Below are positions 8,415-18,284 of a stretch of 39,282 nt of DNA, piece by piece. A program made the translations under genes and the position numbers. This stretch comes from BS150m-G50 sp964501185 [NCBI: uncultured Bacteroidia bacterium] (GTDB lineage Bacteria; CAIWAD01; BS150m-G50): NCBI GenBank assembly GCA_964501185.1, contig CAZCRT010000011.1, positions 39,465-78,746 of the forward strand, read 5' to 3'. The notes beneath the pieces were generated by a model. That model saw only the letters and a list, made by a program, of their open reading frames with translations, was not told the origin of the DNA and did not search any database. How positions within the stretch are numbered: position 1 is the stretch's first letter; each line of letters opens with the position of its first letter.

Positions 8415-9200
8415 CAGAACCACTCCTGTGCAATACTCCAACCGTAGTGACCGCTTCCAGCACAGGCAGCGGACGCAAAGCTATCTCCCAGAACAGACCG
8501 GTGGTTTTTTCGAATTCGCTGACCATACCTACCGGCAGGCCCGGTGGGAACAGGCTCTCCAGGCCGGCAGTAACCACGGTGTCACCCAGCGATATCTCGG
8601 TAGAGAGTGGAACATTCTTCATAAGGTAAGTATGCCGGTCGTAATCGTAGGCCAGCATGCCTTCAACCTGATTCCGGTTGAGTCGGACCCGGGCACGAAA
8701 GGAAGGATCATTCAACAGTATCACCTGAGCTGTAGACGCTGTCACTTCCGCGACTTTTCCAATCAAACCATCAGCACAGATGACCGGGTCGTGGTTCTGG
8801 ATTCCACTTCTGCTGCCTCGATTAATCAGAATCCGATGAGTGAAACCAGCCTGTTCGCGGGCCAGCACAGTGGCGGCGATCAGTTCAAAACCGTCCTGCC
8901 GGGGAAGATCCAGCACCTGATGTAACCGGTCATTCTCCCGACCGGCTTCAAGGTGATACATCAGTTCCATGTTCAAACGCATCAACTCCTGCTGCAGTGC
9001 GCTGTTTTCCTCCCAGAGCTGCAGTGATCGTGGTATGAACTGGAATGGGGAAAGCAGAGAGCGGTAAAAACCGGCTGTAGTTCCCCGCAACGCCTGCCCG
9101 GCATCAGTGGTGGCAGTCTGCATGACTATGAATGATATCAGCAACAAACTGAAAAACAGGATACCATGAAATGAACTCTGGGTACTCTTACGCCGCGCCA

Positions 9201-9201
<1 letters not shown>
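8401..9201 (-). CDS. mreC: MreC, rod-shape periplasmic scaffold
   Basis: Connects the cytoplasmic MreB filament with periplasmic PBP2. 266 residues: short cytoplasmic tail, one membrane helix (about 12-28), a coiled-coil stretch (about 62-90, WEENSALQQELMRLNMEL) and two beta-barrel domains (ILINRGSRSGIQNHDPVICADGLIGKV; SLGDTVVTAGLESLFPPGLPVGMV). The last motif is a hallmark of the family. The start overlaps the mreB stop by one base (TAATG). Confidence 0.96.
8953..8960 (-). repeat. TGTATCAC core in mreC
   Basis: Eight of nine motif bases on the minus strand (preceded by A instead of T). Confidence 0.5.
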
Positions 9202-10235
<1,034 letters not shown>

Positions 10236-10261
10236 CTATGTGCCAGTCGACTCAACTGATA

Positions 10262-11785
10262 TCAGTGCTTGAAGTGACGGATTCCGGTAAAGACCATCGC
10301 CAGCCCGGCTTTATCAGCAGCAGCGATAACCTCTGCATCCCTGACAGACCCACCCGGTTGTATCACAGCGGTTACACCCGCTGCGGCAGCTTCTTCAATA
10401 CCATCAGCAAAAGGAAAAAACGCGTCTGAACCGAGAGCTGATCCCTGAAGTTCAATGCCCTGCCCTGTTGCTTTTGCAACGGCGACCCGGGCTGAATCTA
10501 CCCGGCTCATCTGACCCGCGCCAATCGCCAGTGTGCGATCAGCGTCTGTAAATACTATCGCGTTGGATTTAACATGCTTTACCACACGCCAGGCCAGGCG
10601 CAGAGCCTGCCACTCAGCGTCTGTCGGTTGACGTTGTGATACAACCTGTAATTTTTCAGGATCTGTATCAATTGTATCACGGTCCTGCACCAGTGTCCCG
10701 CCCCAGAAAGAGCGATACTGCTGAGTCGGGAAACTGAAGTCCGGATCATAGCTGACCAGGCGTCTGTTCTTCTTTTTACGCAACAGCGCCAGTGCATCAT
10801 CCGCATAGGCAGGCGCAACAACCAGCTCGCTGAAGATAGAGTCTATCTCTTCAGCTGTAGCCAGATCCAACTCCCGGTTGACGGTAATGATACCACCGAA
10901 AGGTGAAGTTCTGTCAGTAGCGAAAGCCCGTTCCCAGGCCTGTGGCAGATCTTCCGCCATACCTACACCACAGGGATTTGTATGCTTGATAATACTGCAG
11001 GTGGGCATATCGAACTCGCTGATCAGCTCCAGTGCTGCCTGCAGGTCGACGATGTTATTGTATGACAGTTTCTTGCCATGTAAAATCTCTACTGCGGGAG
11101 CAATCTCACCAAACACTGTCGCTTGCTGATGCGGATTCTCACCATAACGCAGGTCCATGTAACGTGTTTTCGTCTCTGTGAACACTTCTGACGGCTGTTC
11201 GCATTGTTCCGCCAGCCAGCTGCTGATAGCAACATCGTATTCCGCGGTGGCTGCAAACGCCCGTAAAGCCAGGCGACGTCGTTCTTCAGGTGCAACGTCA
11301 CCCTGCTCCTCCAGTGCCTGCAGGACCGGTTCGAAGTCTTCCCGGTGCACCAGGGGGAGCACATGCGGGTGATTCTTGGCAGCAGCACGCAGCATTCCGG
11401 GACCACCTATATCGATCATCTCAACCGCTTCGGCAAAAGTTGTGTCCGGGTTGGCAATCGTCTGCTGGAAAGGATAGAGGTTTACTACCACCATATCCAG
11501 CGCCGGGATATCCCATTTCTCAGCATCGGCAATATCCTGCTCATGGTCACGCCTGTAGAGTATTCCGCCATGGATTTTAGGGTGCAGTGTCTTGACCCGC
11601 CCCCCGAACATCGCCGGAAAACCGGTGAGTTCTTCAACAGGTGTTACAGTCAGGCCCTGCTCCTGCAGAAGTCTGGCTGTTCCCCCCGAAGATACCAGCT
11701 CGACACCCAGCTGTTGCAGGCGGGTGGCCAGTTCGACGATACCGGTCTTATCGAAAACAGAAAGAAAGGCTCTCTTTATCGCCAT
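10262..11785 (-). CDS. purH: PurH, bifunctional AICAR transformylase/IMP cyclohydrolase
   Basis: Catalyses the last two steps of de novo purine synthesis: formylation of AICAR by 10-formyl-THF and ring closure to IMP. 507 residues. The N-terminal MGS-like cyclohydrolase domain (about 1-150) shows SSGGTARLL and [17 protein letters not shown]. The C-terminal transformylase shows [10 protein letters not shown], the catalytic Lys-His in [22 protein letters not shown] and the terminal TGIRHFKH. The start overlaps the purN 3' end by 10 nt. The gene carries three full TTGTATCAC copies, the densest in the window, in three codon phases. Confidence 0.98.
   Translation of the reverse strand: MAIKRAFLSVFDKTGIVELATRLQQLGVELVSSGGTARLLQEQGLTVTPVEELTGFPAMFGGRVKTLHPKIHGGILYRRDHEQDIADAEKWDIPALDMVVVNLYPFQQTIANPDTTFAEAVEMIDIGGPGMLRAAAKNHPHVLPLVHREDFEPVLQALEEQGDVAPEERRRLALRAFAATAEYDVAISSWLAEQCEQPSEVFTETKTRYMDLRYGENPHQQATVFGEIAPAVEILHGKKLSYNNIVDLQAALELISEFDMPTCSIIKHTNPCGVGMAEDLPQAWERAFATDRTSPFGGIITVNRELDLATAEEIDSIFSELVVAPAYADDALALLRKKKNRRLVSYDPDFSFPTQQYRSFWGGTLVQDRDTIDTDPEKLQVVSQRQPTDAEWQALRLAWRVVKHVKSNAIVFTDADRTLAIGAGQMSRVDSARVAVAKATGQGIELQGSALGSDAFFPFADGIEEAAAAGVTAVIQPGGSVRDAEVIAAADKAGLAMVFTGIRHFKH
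10358..10366 (+). repeat. TTGTATCAC motif in purH, copy 1
   Basis: Exact 9-mer; coding strand GTG ATA CAA (Val-Ile-Gln) within the conserved [11 protein letters not shown]. Confidence 0.75.
10636..10644 (-). repeat. TTGTATCAC motif in purH, copy 2 (opposite orientation)
   Basis: GTGATACAA on the plus strand; the only one of ten full copies in this orientation. The gene reads GTA TCA CAA across it (Val-Ser-Gln). Confidence 0.75.
10672..10680 (+). repeat. TTGTATCAC motif in purH, copy 3
   Basis: Exact 9-mer, 27 bp after copy 2 and in inverted orientation to it; coding phase Arg-Asp-Thr-Ile. A near copy (TGTATCAA) lies immediately before it. Confidence 0.75.
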
Positions 11786-12420
11786 AATCGAATCCGTCCC
11801 TCTTGTATTTCCACATTATACTCTGCCAGTAGTTGGATAGCTTCTGCGTAGAGACGATGCTCTACCTGCAACACCTTCTGCTGTATGGTTTCAGGTGTAT
11901 CGTTAATCCTGTCCAGATCCACAGCTTCCTGCAGGAGGATCGGGCCATTATCATACTGTTCATCTACAATATGAATGGTAGCGCCGCTGACTGTCACGCC
12001 GCTGTCATACACAGCCTGATGCACCCGGGCACCGTACATCCCCCTGCCACCGAAAGCAGGCAGCAACGCGGGATGTATGTTCAGTACCCGCTGATGAAAG
12101 GCCTTCAGCAGCTGTCCGGGAATCATTCGCAGGAAACCGGCCAGCGCGATATACTCAGTATCCAGTTCCGAAAGCTGCTCAACTATCTCCGAAGCTGCAG
12201 GTACATCCTGACCGAAGTAGTGATTACCGAAATAGCGTACAGGTATGTTCCGGTTCTGAGCTGTTGCGGCAGCACCGCAATGCTGACGGTTGACTACCAG
12301 GCAGACGACCCGTGCGTTCAGATTCCCCGCGTCTATTGCTTTCAGGATCGCGCTGAAGTTTGTACCGCTACCAGAGGCAAATATAGTAAGCCGCAGTGGT
12401 TGTCGATCACCGTGAGACAT
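11776..12420 (-). CDS. purN: PurN, phosphoribosylglycinamide formyltransferase
   Basis: Transfers a formyl group from 10-formyl-THF to GAR in purine synthesis. With the start at 12420 (MSHGDRQPLRLTIFASGSGTNF) the protein has 214 residues, the usual size; an upstream in-frame ATG exists at 12519 but the extra residues are not family-like. Visible motifs: FASGSGTN, AGFLRMIPGQLL, the catalytic NIHPALLPAF and VSGATIHIVDEQYDNGPIL with the catalytic Asp. The ribosome site is weak (GGGAATTAG), which leaves the start less certain. First gene of the purN-purH-mre-mrd run. Confidence 0.95.
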   Translation of the reverse strand: MSHGDRQPLRLTIFASGSGTNFSAILKAIDAGNLNARVVCLVVNRQHCGAAATAQNRNIPVRYFGNHYFGQDVPAASEIVEQLSELDTEYIALAGFLRMIPGQLLKAFHQRVLNIHPALLPAFGGRGMYGARVHQAVYDSGVTVSGATIHIVDEQYDNGPILLQEAVDLDRINDTPETIQQKVLQVEHRLYAEAIQLLAEYNVEIQEGRIRLWR

Positions 12421-12761
12421 AGTTCTAATTCCCGGACTGGAAATTGACAGCTTTGATCCGCTTCTGAAGGCCGTGTTTACAATAAGTTGAAAGTTACTCA
12501 TTCCAGCAGCCGCAGTCAAACAATATGCTGCAGTAACCCGGCGGAGTGGTTGAATATGTAGTCGTTCCAGGAAGATGGAAACTTTCGAACCACAGAAATG
12601 TCATTCTGTTTCTTGGAACGTCATTCCCGTGCGACTCGAAACTCTTTCAGAGCTCGGTATTCTTGGGATCAGGTTGTATCTTGCTTCAATCTTATTGAAA
12701 AGAATCGATTACAGGACTGATAAACCGGCATACTGACCGCCATCTCTACCGGAGGAAATTA
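12421..12761. other. Divergent promoter region, purN and OPT transporter
   Basis: 341 bp between divergent genes, expected to carry both promoters. GGAGG lies 6 nt before the OPT start codon. An 11-bp inverted repeat with one mismatch (CGTTCCAGGAA 12563-12573 and TTCTTGGAACG 12610-12620) could form a stem in the OPT leader. I cannot match it to a known riboswitch, and no purine riboswitch core was seen. A one-end variant of the 9-mer (TTGTATCTT) occurs near 12675. Confidence 0.5.
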
Positions 12762-14696
12762 ATGAGTCAACAACACACACCCGCCCGGAGCGCTGCCAAT
12801 GGTACTCAGAAAAGCGGTGGCAATGTCGCTGAACTGACCGTTCGCGTTATTATCCTCGGAATAGTACTGTCAGTTATCATGGGAGCGGCCAACGTATACC
12901 TGGGCCTGAAGGTTGGAATGACTGTTTCCGCCTCTATTCCGGCTGCTGTGGTGGCAATGCTGATTCTGCGGGGGCTCTTCCGCAACGGTACCATCCTGGA
13001 ATCCAACCAGGTCCAGACAGCCGCTTCCGCCGGTGAATCACTGGCTGCCGGTATCATTTTCACGATGCCCGCCATCATCCTGATTGGAGTCTGGGAGTCT
13101 TTCGACTGGCTGACCACAACGCTGATCGCTTTTGCCGGTGGTCTGCTGGGTATTCTGTTCATGATTCCGATGCGACGCATCTTTGTTACCGGCAATGAGC
13201 TGAAGTTGAAGTATCCGGAAGGTGTGGCCTGTGCGGCTGTACTGGAGGCGGGTGATCACCAGGAGGAAGCTGACAGCGGTCAGGCTTCAGCAGTTATCGG
13301 TGGCGCTGCCATGGGGTTGATTTTCAAACTGCTGGTCAGCTTTGTCGGCCTGCTGAAAGGCAGCCTGGCTACCGCCGGAGCTCTCGGTTCCCGCATCTTC
13401 TATTTCGGGGGTGATGTTTCACCGGCATTGATAGCGGTAGGGTTTATCGTACGGTTGAATGTAGCGGTACTGATCTTTATCGGTGGTGCACTTGGCTGGC
13501 TGGTCGGCATACCGCTGCTGGAAGCAACTGCCGGGCAACTTGCAGACCCGTTGGAAGGAGCCTTTGATCTCTGGTCGACACAGATTCGCTATGTAGGTGT
13601 CGGTGCTATGGTAATAGGTGGTATCGACTCCATTTTCAAAGTCCGCCAGGGCCTCAAACAGGCGGTACTGGGGATACGCAATCGCAGGAAAGCTGCCGGT
13701 GAAGATGTGGGGGAAGATATCTCTTCACGCGCTATCGCTTTCTGGTCGATAGTAGCTACCATCGTTGTAGCGGTTGTCTACTACCGGTTCACAGGTAACG
13801 TCGCCATAACTGCAGTGACTACTATCGCCATGGTGACGATGTCGTTCTTCTTTACTGCCGTCGCCAGCTATATCGTCGGTCTGGTGGGCAACTCCAACAG
13901 TCCGGTTTCCGGTATGACAATCACCGCTGTACTGTTTACAGGTGCTCTGCTGCTGGTCTTCGGTTTCAGCGGCACCAGCGGCATGGTGGCTACGCTCGGT
14001 GTGGCAGCTATCGTCTGCTGTGCGGCCTGTACTGCAGGTGATGTGTGTAATGATTTGAAAACCGGCCAGCTGGTTGGAGCTACACCCCGGAAACAGCAGA
14101 TCATGCAGATTACCGGTGTCGCAGCAGCAGCGCTGGTAATGGCGCCGGTACTGCAGTTGCTGCACGCTAATACACCCGGCGGTATCGGCGGCAAGGAATT
14201 GGCCGCGCCTCAGGCCAGCCTGTTTGCCAGCCTGGCACGCGGTTTCTTCGGTGACGGACAGTTGCCATGGAATATGGTAGCTGTAGGTGCGGGACTGGGA
14301 TTGATCATACTGTTGATCGACCAGCAGCTGCATAAACGTGGCACAGCTTTCCGCGCTCACCTGATGCCGATCGCTGTCGGAATGTATCTCCCCTTCGAAC
14401 TGGCGACCCCGATTCTGGCGGGTGGGCTGCTGGCACATTTCTTCACACGGGGTGATGGTGAAGTACTGGCGGAACGGAAGCTGCGGCGTGGTGTGCTGTT
14501 CGCCTCCGGTGCTATCGCGGGTGAATCGCTGATGGGAATCGGCCTGGCCTTTGTTGCCAGTATGGGAATCGCCAGGTTGGCGCTGCCACTTGGAGAACTA
14601 CTGCCAACAATACTGACGATGTACGCCGTGGTGGTTATTCTGCTGCTTTTCTACAGTGCGATTAAGAAAGGTGCGGTCAGAAACGGCGGTAAGTAA
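12762..14696 (+). CDS. OPT-family oligopeptide transporter
   Basis: Inner-membrane transporter of the OPT superfamily, expected to import oligopeptides (some members carry metal chelates) using the proton gradient. 644 residues with about fourteen hydrophobic segments. The N-terminal block VYLGLKVGMTVSASIPAAV, the NQVQTAASAGESLAAGIIFTMPA segment and KLKYPEGVACAAVLEAG are typical of the bacterial branch. A GGAGG ribosome site supports the start. The gene stands alone on the plus strand. Together with the secreted proteases in this window it suggests peptide scavenging, which is inference. Confidence 0.95.
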   Translation: MSQQHTPARSAANGTQKSGGNVAELTVRVIILGIVLSVIMGAANVYLGLKVGMTVSASIPAAVVAMLILRGLFRNGTILESNQVQTAASAGESLAAGIIFTMPAIILIGVWESFDWLTTTLIAFAGGLLGILFMIPMRRIFVTGNELKLKYPEGVACAAVLEAGDHQEEADSGQASAVIGGAAMGLIFKLLVSFVGLLKGSLATAGALGSRIFYFGGDVSPALIAVGFIVRLNVAVLIFIGGALGWLVGIPLLEATAGQLADPLEGAFDLWSTQIRYVGVGAMVIGGIDSIFKVRQGLKQAVLGIRNRRKAAGEDVGEDISSRAIAFWSIVATIVVAVVYYRFTGNVAITAVTTIAMVTMSFFFTAVASYIVGLVGNSNSPVSGMTITAVLFTGALLLVFGFSGTSGMVATLGVAAIVCCAACTAGDVCNDLKTGQLVGATPRKQQIMQITGVAAAALVMAPVLQLLHANTPGGIGGKELAAPQASLFASLARGFFGDGQLPWNMVAVGAGLGLIILLIDQQLHKRGTAFRAHLMPIAVGMYLPFELATPILAGGLLAHFFTRGDGEVLAERKLRRGVLFASGAIAGESLMGIGLAFVASMGIARLALPLGELLPTILTMYAVVVILLLFYSAIKKGAVRNGGK

Positions 14697-14728
14697 CTGG
14701 TGACTGCCTGAGCAGTATTGCTCTGCAG

Positions 14729-14772
14729 ATGTATCACGTTCTAACGTAACAATATCATTTTCCGTGATACAT
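14729..14772. repeat. Inverted pair of the TGTATCAC motif after the OPT gene
   Basis: ATGTATCACG (14729-14738) and CGTGATACAT (14763-14772) are perfect 10-bp inverted repeats with a 24-bp loop, 32 bp after the OPT stop. Each arm holds the 8-base motif core. In Neisseria and Haemophilus, uptake sequences often occur in just this arrangement, as stem-loops after genes. No T-run follows, so termination activity is uncertain. Confidence 0.75.
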
Positions 14773-14796
14773 GATAGTCCTTCGGACAATCTTGGT

Positions 14797-14815
14797 AGTT
14801 TGACAAAGCCAAACT
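14797..14815. terminator. Small hairpin in the convergent gap
   Basis: AGTTTG (14797-14802), 7-nt loop, CAAACT (14810-14815). A shorter GTCC-TTC-GGAC stem lies at 14777-14787. Both are between the convergent OPT and secreted-protein genes; neither has a strong T-tract, so this is a weak terminator call. Confidence 0.4.
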
Positions 14816-14824
14816 GCACATATA

Positions 14825-17059
14825 CTATCTGATCAACACCATCTTCCTGGTGCTCATTTGCTCACCTGCTGTTAACCTGTACATATAAACCCCACTTGGC
14901 AATCCCTGCGGATTCCAGATCAGGCTGTGGGAGCCTGCCTGCATGAATCCGCTCTGTATCACATTTACTACCTGCCCCCGGATATTGTATACAATCAGCT
15001 CCACTTCACTTGCAAACGGTAAACTGAACTCTATCACCGTTTCCGGGTTGAAGGGATTGGGGTAGTTCTGTGACAGGGAAAGCGTAGCGGGTTGTGATAC
15101 AGTCCTATTGACCTCTTCAGGATCACAAGCTGCCGCAGTGTATCCTATAACACCACAGTTATCACTGCGACATGGCGAATCAGGTAACAGGCGATAATGA
15201 CCACCACCCGGGTTACAGAACCGGGGATCGGCATCAATGTTGTTCTCACCCCACCAACCACCCTGAATGTTGCAACAAACGGCATCAATATTCTGGTGGA
15301 TTTCCTCGGGGGAGTTATCCCATAGGATGCTGTTACTCATGAATACTCCACCGGGGCCTGCAAAACCACCACCATATTCTGCCGTGTTACCTGTAACTGT
15401 GACCTGACTCATAGTTGAGCGCATATCGTAGTTATCTGTTTTGAAATAGATTCCACCTCCACAGGTAGCATTATTGCCGGTAATAATAAGGCTCTCAAGA
15501 GTGGGATCGCAGTTCAGACAACAGATCCCGCCACCATAAGTACTATTGGATGTATCGGGTAAAAAACCGCTGCCATTGGTGAGGGTAAAACCGCTGATTC
15601 TTGTAAGCATATAGTTACATTCTCGCATTAAGATAACAGCCCCTTCGCCACCGCCATCGATTACTGTCTCTTCGATAAAACTGGGGTCTCCGTCTGGCTG
15701 GTAGTGGGAAGAGATGAAGATATCCTTGCTGTCAATCACAAGGTTTTCCGGATAAACCCCCGGAGCAACCAGGATCATATCACCAATTCCAGCACTGTCG
15801 ATGGCAGACTGAATGGTGGGAAATTCAAGCGGCACCTGCAGTGTGTCCCAGAGTGAAGGAAAGCGGGGCGGATAAGAGATAGCAAAGTTCTCATCCCAGT
15901 GATAGCGCTGGTCATAGCCTATGAAACGGTTACCGTAAGGTCCGATAGGTGAGCGCCTGACAAAACCGTGACGCTGTTGAATGATACCGCCCCAGAGATA
16001 GATATTCCCGCGCAGGTCCTGCATGCCGGTGTTGCAGGGATGAGCAGCAGGTAATCCGTATGGGTTTTGAGTCCAGTCCTGCGTACAGGAGTTATGCCAG
16101 AAATCGACTTCGAAAACATTGTCCAGCGCCATAACTACGGCATTAATCACGATGTGCTCATTATCTGCTACACCGTCCGTTGCCGGGCAACCACCACCGG
16201 GGCCACCACCAGCACCATTGTAACCGCCGTTCTGAGCTGTGAAGGCGACGATTACATTCTTCTCTGAAATGATACCCAACCGGTTAGGAGATCCGGCAGG
16301 GGGCATCCCCTTCTCATCCTCTGTGGGATTGCCGATCCAGTTGACTCCGTCAAAAGCAACATCGGCGTAATAGACATCATCGATCAGCCAGATGGTGTCG
16401 CTGGCCATAATTGTCAACTGCCCCTCTAGCCAACCCTCCAGAAACAGTTTACCCGGCAGATAGATGCTGCCGTTTGGTAGTGTGTGATAATCACCTGGCG
16501 TAAAGAACTCATCGCAATAGATGGTGTCATTATCAGGCGTGAAGTAATCATAGAGCCATTGCTCTACTCTGAACTGGGTGTCACGAATCCGGAGTGTGGT
16601 TGCCAGTTCACAGGAAGCTTCCAGACTGTCAACATAGGCACTGTCCGGAATCACAATGGAAGAGTTATATCTTATATCATGAAATTTATCATCAGGAGGC
16701 GGGTACGGAATTCCCCCACTGTCAGGATAATTCAGCCACAATCCACCTTCGAAAATGTCAGGATCTGGAGGAGGGGGAGGGTCAATCCACAAGGGCCAAA
16801 AATCCTCTCTGGATGTAGAGACGGGACCCAGGAATCGGGGATAACCATACCCTAGCAATCTGATGTAATCATTGTAATGCACAGCACCAAGGAGAGTATC
16901 GGACCCGGAGTAGTAGAAGTTGATCTGGATTTCACCACCGGGATCATCTGCGGGATTAACATTCTGATCAAGGAAACACTGGAAACGTGCCCAGGAGAAA
17001 GCTGTTTGTGCCAGGGCTAAGAGAAGCAGAATGAATATCGGTTTGAAATGGCGGTGCAT
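14825..17059 (-). CDS. Secreted protein: pilus-type shared domain + beta-helix + C-terminal sorting domain
   Basis: 744 residues from the start at 17059, where a signal peptide begins (MHRHFKPIFILLLLALAQ). An upstream ATG at 17140 has a better ribosome site (GGGGGG), so a longer form is possible. Residues about 25-395 match the body of the minor pilin encoded at 31626-33377 (shared NPADDPGGEI, VAFDGVNWIGNP, RRSPIGPYGNRFIGYD). Residues about 400-640 form a right-handed beta-helix of the type found in secreted surface proteins (FPTIQSAIDSAGIGDMILVAPGVY start, then glycine-rich repeats with GGGI). The end (LSQNYPNPFNPETVIEFSLP ... STRKMVLIR) is an FlgD-like/type IX-type sorting domain. Probably displayed on the surface or released; no catalytic motif seen. 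Function unknown. Contains two TGTATCAC cores (14955, 15094). Confidence 0.88.
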   Translation of the reverse strand: MHRHFKPIFILLLLALAQTAFSWARFQCFLDQNVNPADDPGGEIQINFYYSGSDTLLGAVHYNDYIRLLGYGYPRFLGPVSTSREDFWPLWIDPPPPPDPDIFEGGLWLNYPDSGGIPYPPPDDKFHDIRYNSSIVIPDSAYVDSLEASCELATTLRIRDTQFRVEQWLYDYFTPDNDTIYCDEFFTPGDYHTLPNGSIYLPGKLFLEGWLEGQLTIMASDTIWLIDDVYYADVAFDGVNWIGNPTEDEKGMPPAGSPNRLGIISEKNVIVAFTAQNGGYNGAGGGPGGGCPATDGVADNEHIVINAVVMALDNVFEVDFWHNSCTQDWTQNPYGLPAAHPCNTGMQDLRGNIYLWGGIIQQRHGFVRRSPIGPYGNRFIGYDQRYHWDENFAISYPPRFPSLWDTLQVPLEFPTIQSAIDSAGIGDMILVAPGVYPENLVIDSKDIFISSHYQPDGDPSFIEETVIDGGGEGAVILMRECNYMLTRISGFTLTNGSGFLPDTSNSTYGGGICCLNCDPTLESLIITGNNATCGGGIYFKTDNYDMRSTMSQVTVTGNTAEYGGGFAGPGGVFMSNSILWDNSPEEIHQNIDAVCCNIQGGWWGENNIDADPRFCNPGGGHYRLLPDSPCRSDNCGVIGYTAAACDPEEVNRTVSQPATLSLSQNYPNPFNPETVIEFSLPFASEVELIVYNIRGQVVNVIQSGFMQAGSHSLIWNPQGLPSGVYMYRLTAGEQMSTRKMVLIR
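14955..14962 (+). repeat. TGTATCAC core
   Basis: Eight-base match preceded by C, in the sorting-domain coding region (Val-Ile-Gln phase on the coding strand). Confidence 0.5.
15094..15101 (-). repeat. TGTATCAC core, opposite orientation
   Basis: GTGATACA on the plus strand; coding strand reads GTA TCA CAA (Val-Ser-Gln), 132 bp from the previous core and inverted relative to it. Confidence 0.5.
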
Positions 17060-17269
17060 GGTAATACTGTTTCTGTTTCGCAGAAATACTATAAGCCGAT
17101 GCGTTCCTGAGGTTTGTGAAAGGATATGTTTCATGAGCATCGGCACCCCCCTGGAAATCGATTCCAATGTCTCACATTTCGGGATTAATATAAGAAAGAG
17201 GTTGTACAACAGCTATCAAAATGGGTGATTTGCTACAGATGAGAAAAGTGGAACCTCTCTGCAGACAGC

Positions 17270-17620
17270 TCATTGCCAGATCAATTCATCACGCAGCGCC
17301 AGCAGTGTAAGAAATATCACTCCGATCAGTACGGCTGCAGGCACCCAGCTGTAAATGCCGCCGGAGAATAACGTGGTTAAAGCGAAGTTTCCCGGATTGG
17401 ATGACAGCTGCGTAAGAAATTCTATCAGATAGGGCAGCAGCTGTGCTCCACCCCAGACAACGAGTGGCGTGAGGAAGAACAGTGTGAACAGCGCCGACCA
17501 GTTCACCCGCGACCGTCGGGATGGAATCTGCTGCAAACGCTGCTGCAACTCCACCGGCAACTCTACCATCGTATCTGCCAGCAGCCTCTCCAGCTGGTCA
17601 CGGTTATCCTGAACTGTCAT
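17270..17620 (-). CDS. Small two-helix membrane protein, probable anti-sigma factor
   Basis: 116 residues. The ATG at 17620 is preferred to the GTG at 17632 because GAGG precedes it. Residues 1-40 are charged and cytoplasmic in character (DNRDQLERLLADTMVELPVELQQRLQQIP); two hydrophobic helices follow (about 42-68 and 90-112). It overlaps the 3' end of the sigma-factor gene by 17 nt, the usual place for a membrane anti-sigma factor. I see no zinc-binding HxxxCxxC motif, so it would not be a ZAS-type protein. The role rests on context, not on homology that I can recognise. Confidence 0.65.
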   Translation of the reverse strand: MTVQDNRDQLERLLADTMVELPVELQQRLQQIPSRRSRVNWSALFTLFFLTPLVVWGGAQLLPYLIEFLTQLSSNPGNFALTTLFSGGIYSWVPAAVLIGVIFLTLLALRDELIWQ

Positions 17621-18137
17621 CCTGCACCTCACATTCCAGCATCTGTGCCAGAGCCTGTTTGGCCCGGCGCAGGTGCGATTTGACTGTATTCAGCGGCAGC
17701 TCCATCAGTGTAGCCACTTCGGTATAAGAGCGCTCATGGAAGTAATAGAGCGCTATCGCCAACCTTTGTTCGGAGGGTAGTCTACCGACCGCCTGCCTGA
17801 CCAGTGCCTGTTGTTCCGCCTGGATCAGCTCCTTCTCCGGAGAATTCTCTCCCGGTAGATCTTCCGGCAGTTGAGCCAGCTCACGCTGCCGTTTTTCCCG
17901 CTTCAGATGGTTCAGGCAGCAGTTTCTGGTAATACGATAAATCCAGGTAGAGAGTTTGGCATCACCCCTGAACCGGTCCAGATAGCGGTAAATCCGCATA
18001 AACACTTCCTGGGTGATATCCTCAGCCAGCATGCTGTCCTGGACCATAAACAGTACGATGTTGTATACCTGTCTGCCATGCTCTTCAACCAGCCTGCGGA
18101 AATCTGTTTCACTCACTCGCTGGTTGAGCAATGACAA
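17604..18137 (-). CDS. RNA polymerase sigma factor, ECF (sigma-70 family)
   Basis: Directs RNA polymerase to a dedicated promoter set, probably in response to an envelope signal. Region 2 is seen in VYNIVLFMVQDSMLAEDITQEVF and DAKLSTWIYRITRNCCLNHLKR; region 4 in LPSEQRLAIALYYFHERSYTEVATLMELPLNTVKSHLRRAKQAL. The start is set at the TTG at 18137 because AAAGGAGA (18143-18150) lies just upstream and gives the usual 177 residues; a longer frame to 18212 lacks support. It is translated with the downstream membrane protein and is divergent from the DUF6249-like gene. Confidence 0.93.
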   Translation of the reverse strand: MSLLNQRVSETDFRRLVEEHGRQVYNIVLFMVQDSMLAEDITQEVFMRIYRYLDRFRGDAKLSTWIYRITRNCCLNHLKREKRQRELAQLPEDLPGENSPEKELIQAEQQALVRQAVGRLPSEQRLAIALYYFHERSYTEVATLMELPLNTVKSHLRRAKQALAQMLECEVQDDSSG

Positions 18138-18142
18138 ACCTG

Positions 18143-18150
18143 TCTCCTTT
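18143..18150 (-). promoter_or_regulatory. Ribosome binding site deciding the sigma-factor TTG start
   Basis: On the minus strand AAAGGAGA is followed after 5 nt by TTG-TCA-TTG. The rare TTG start may keep sigma-factor levels low. Confidence 0.6.
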
Positions 18151-18194
18151 TGTGTAGTACTCCTCCAAATATATGACAATAAAATGGAATAAAA

Positions 18195-18218
18195 TGTTGC
18201 AGAGGTTTCCATGCAACA
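18195..18218. promoter_or_regulatory. Operator-like inverted repeat in the sigma-factor divergent region
   Basis: TGTTGCA (18195-18201) and TGCAACA (18212-18218) are perfect 7-bp inverted repeats 10 bp apart, placed between the sigma-factor gene and the divergent DUF6249-like gene. It could bind a dimeric regulator or form a small stem. I could not identify a matching ECF promoter pair with confidence. Confidence 0.5.
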
Positions 18219-18284
18219 AACCGGCCGTAACCATTGTCTTATTATTGTATGAAGAAAATTCTGTGGGTCTGAAAGGAGAGATTA

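Noticed and set aside
12563-12620. 11-bp inverted repeat in the OPT leader as a riboswitch
   Set aside because: Single stem with a mismatch and a 36-nt loop; no known aptamer core was recognised. Kept only as a note on the intergenic region.
13725-14438. 237-codon minus-strand open frame inside the OPT gene
   Set aside because: Rich in His, Gln, Cys and Ser, typical of the complement of a membrane-protein gene; no start signal.
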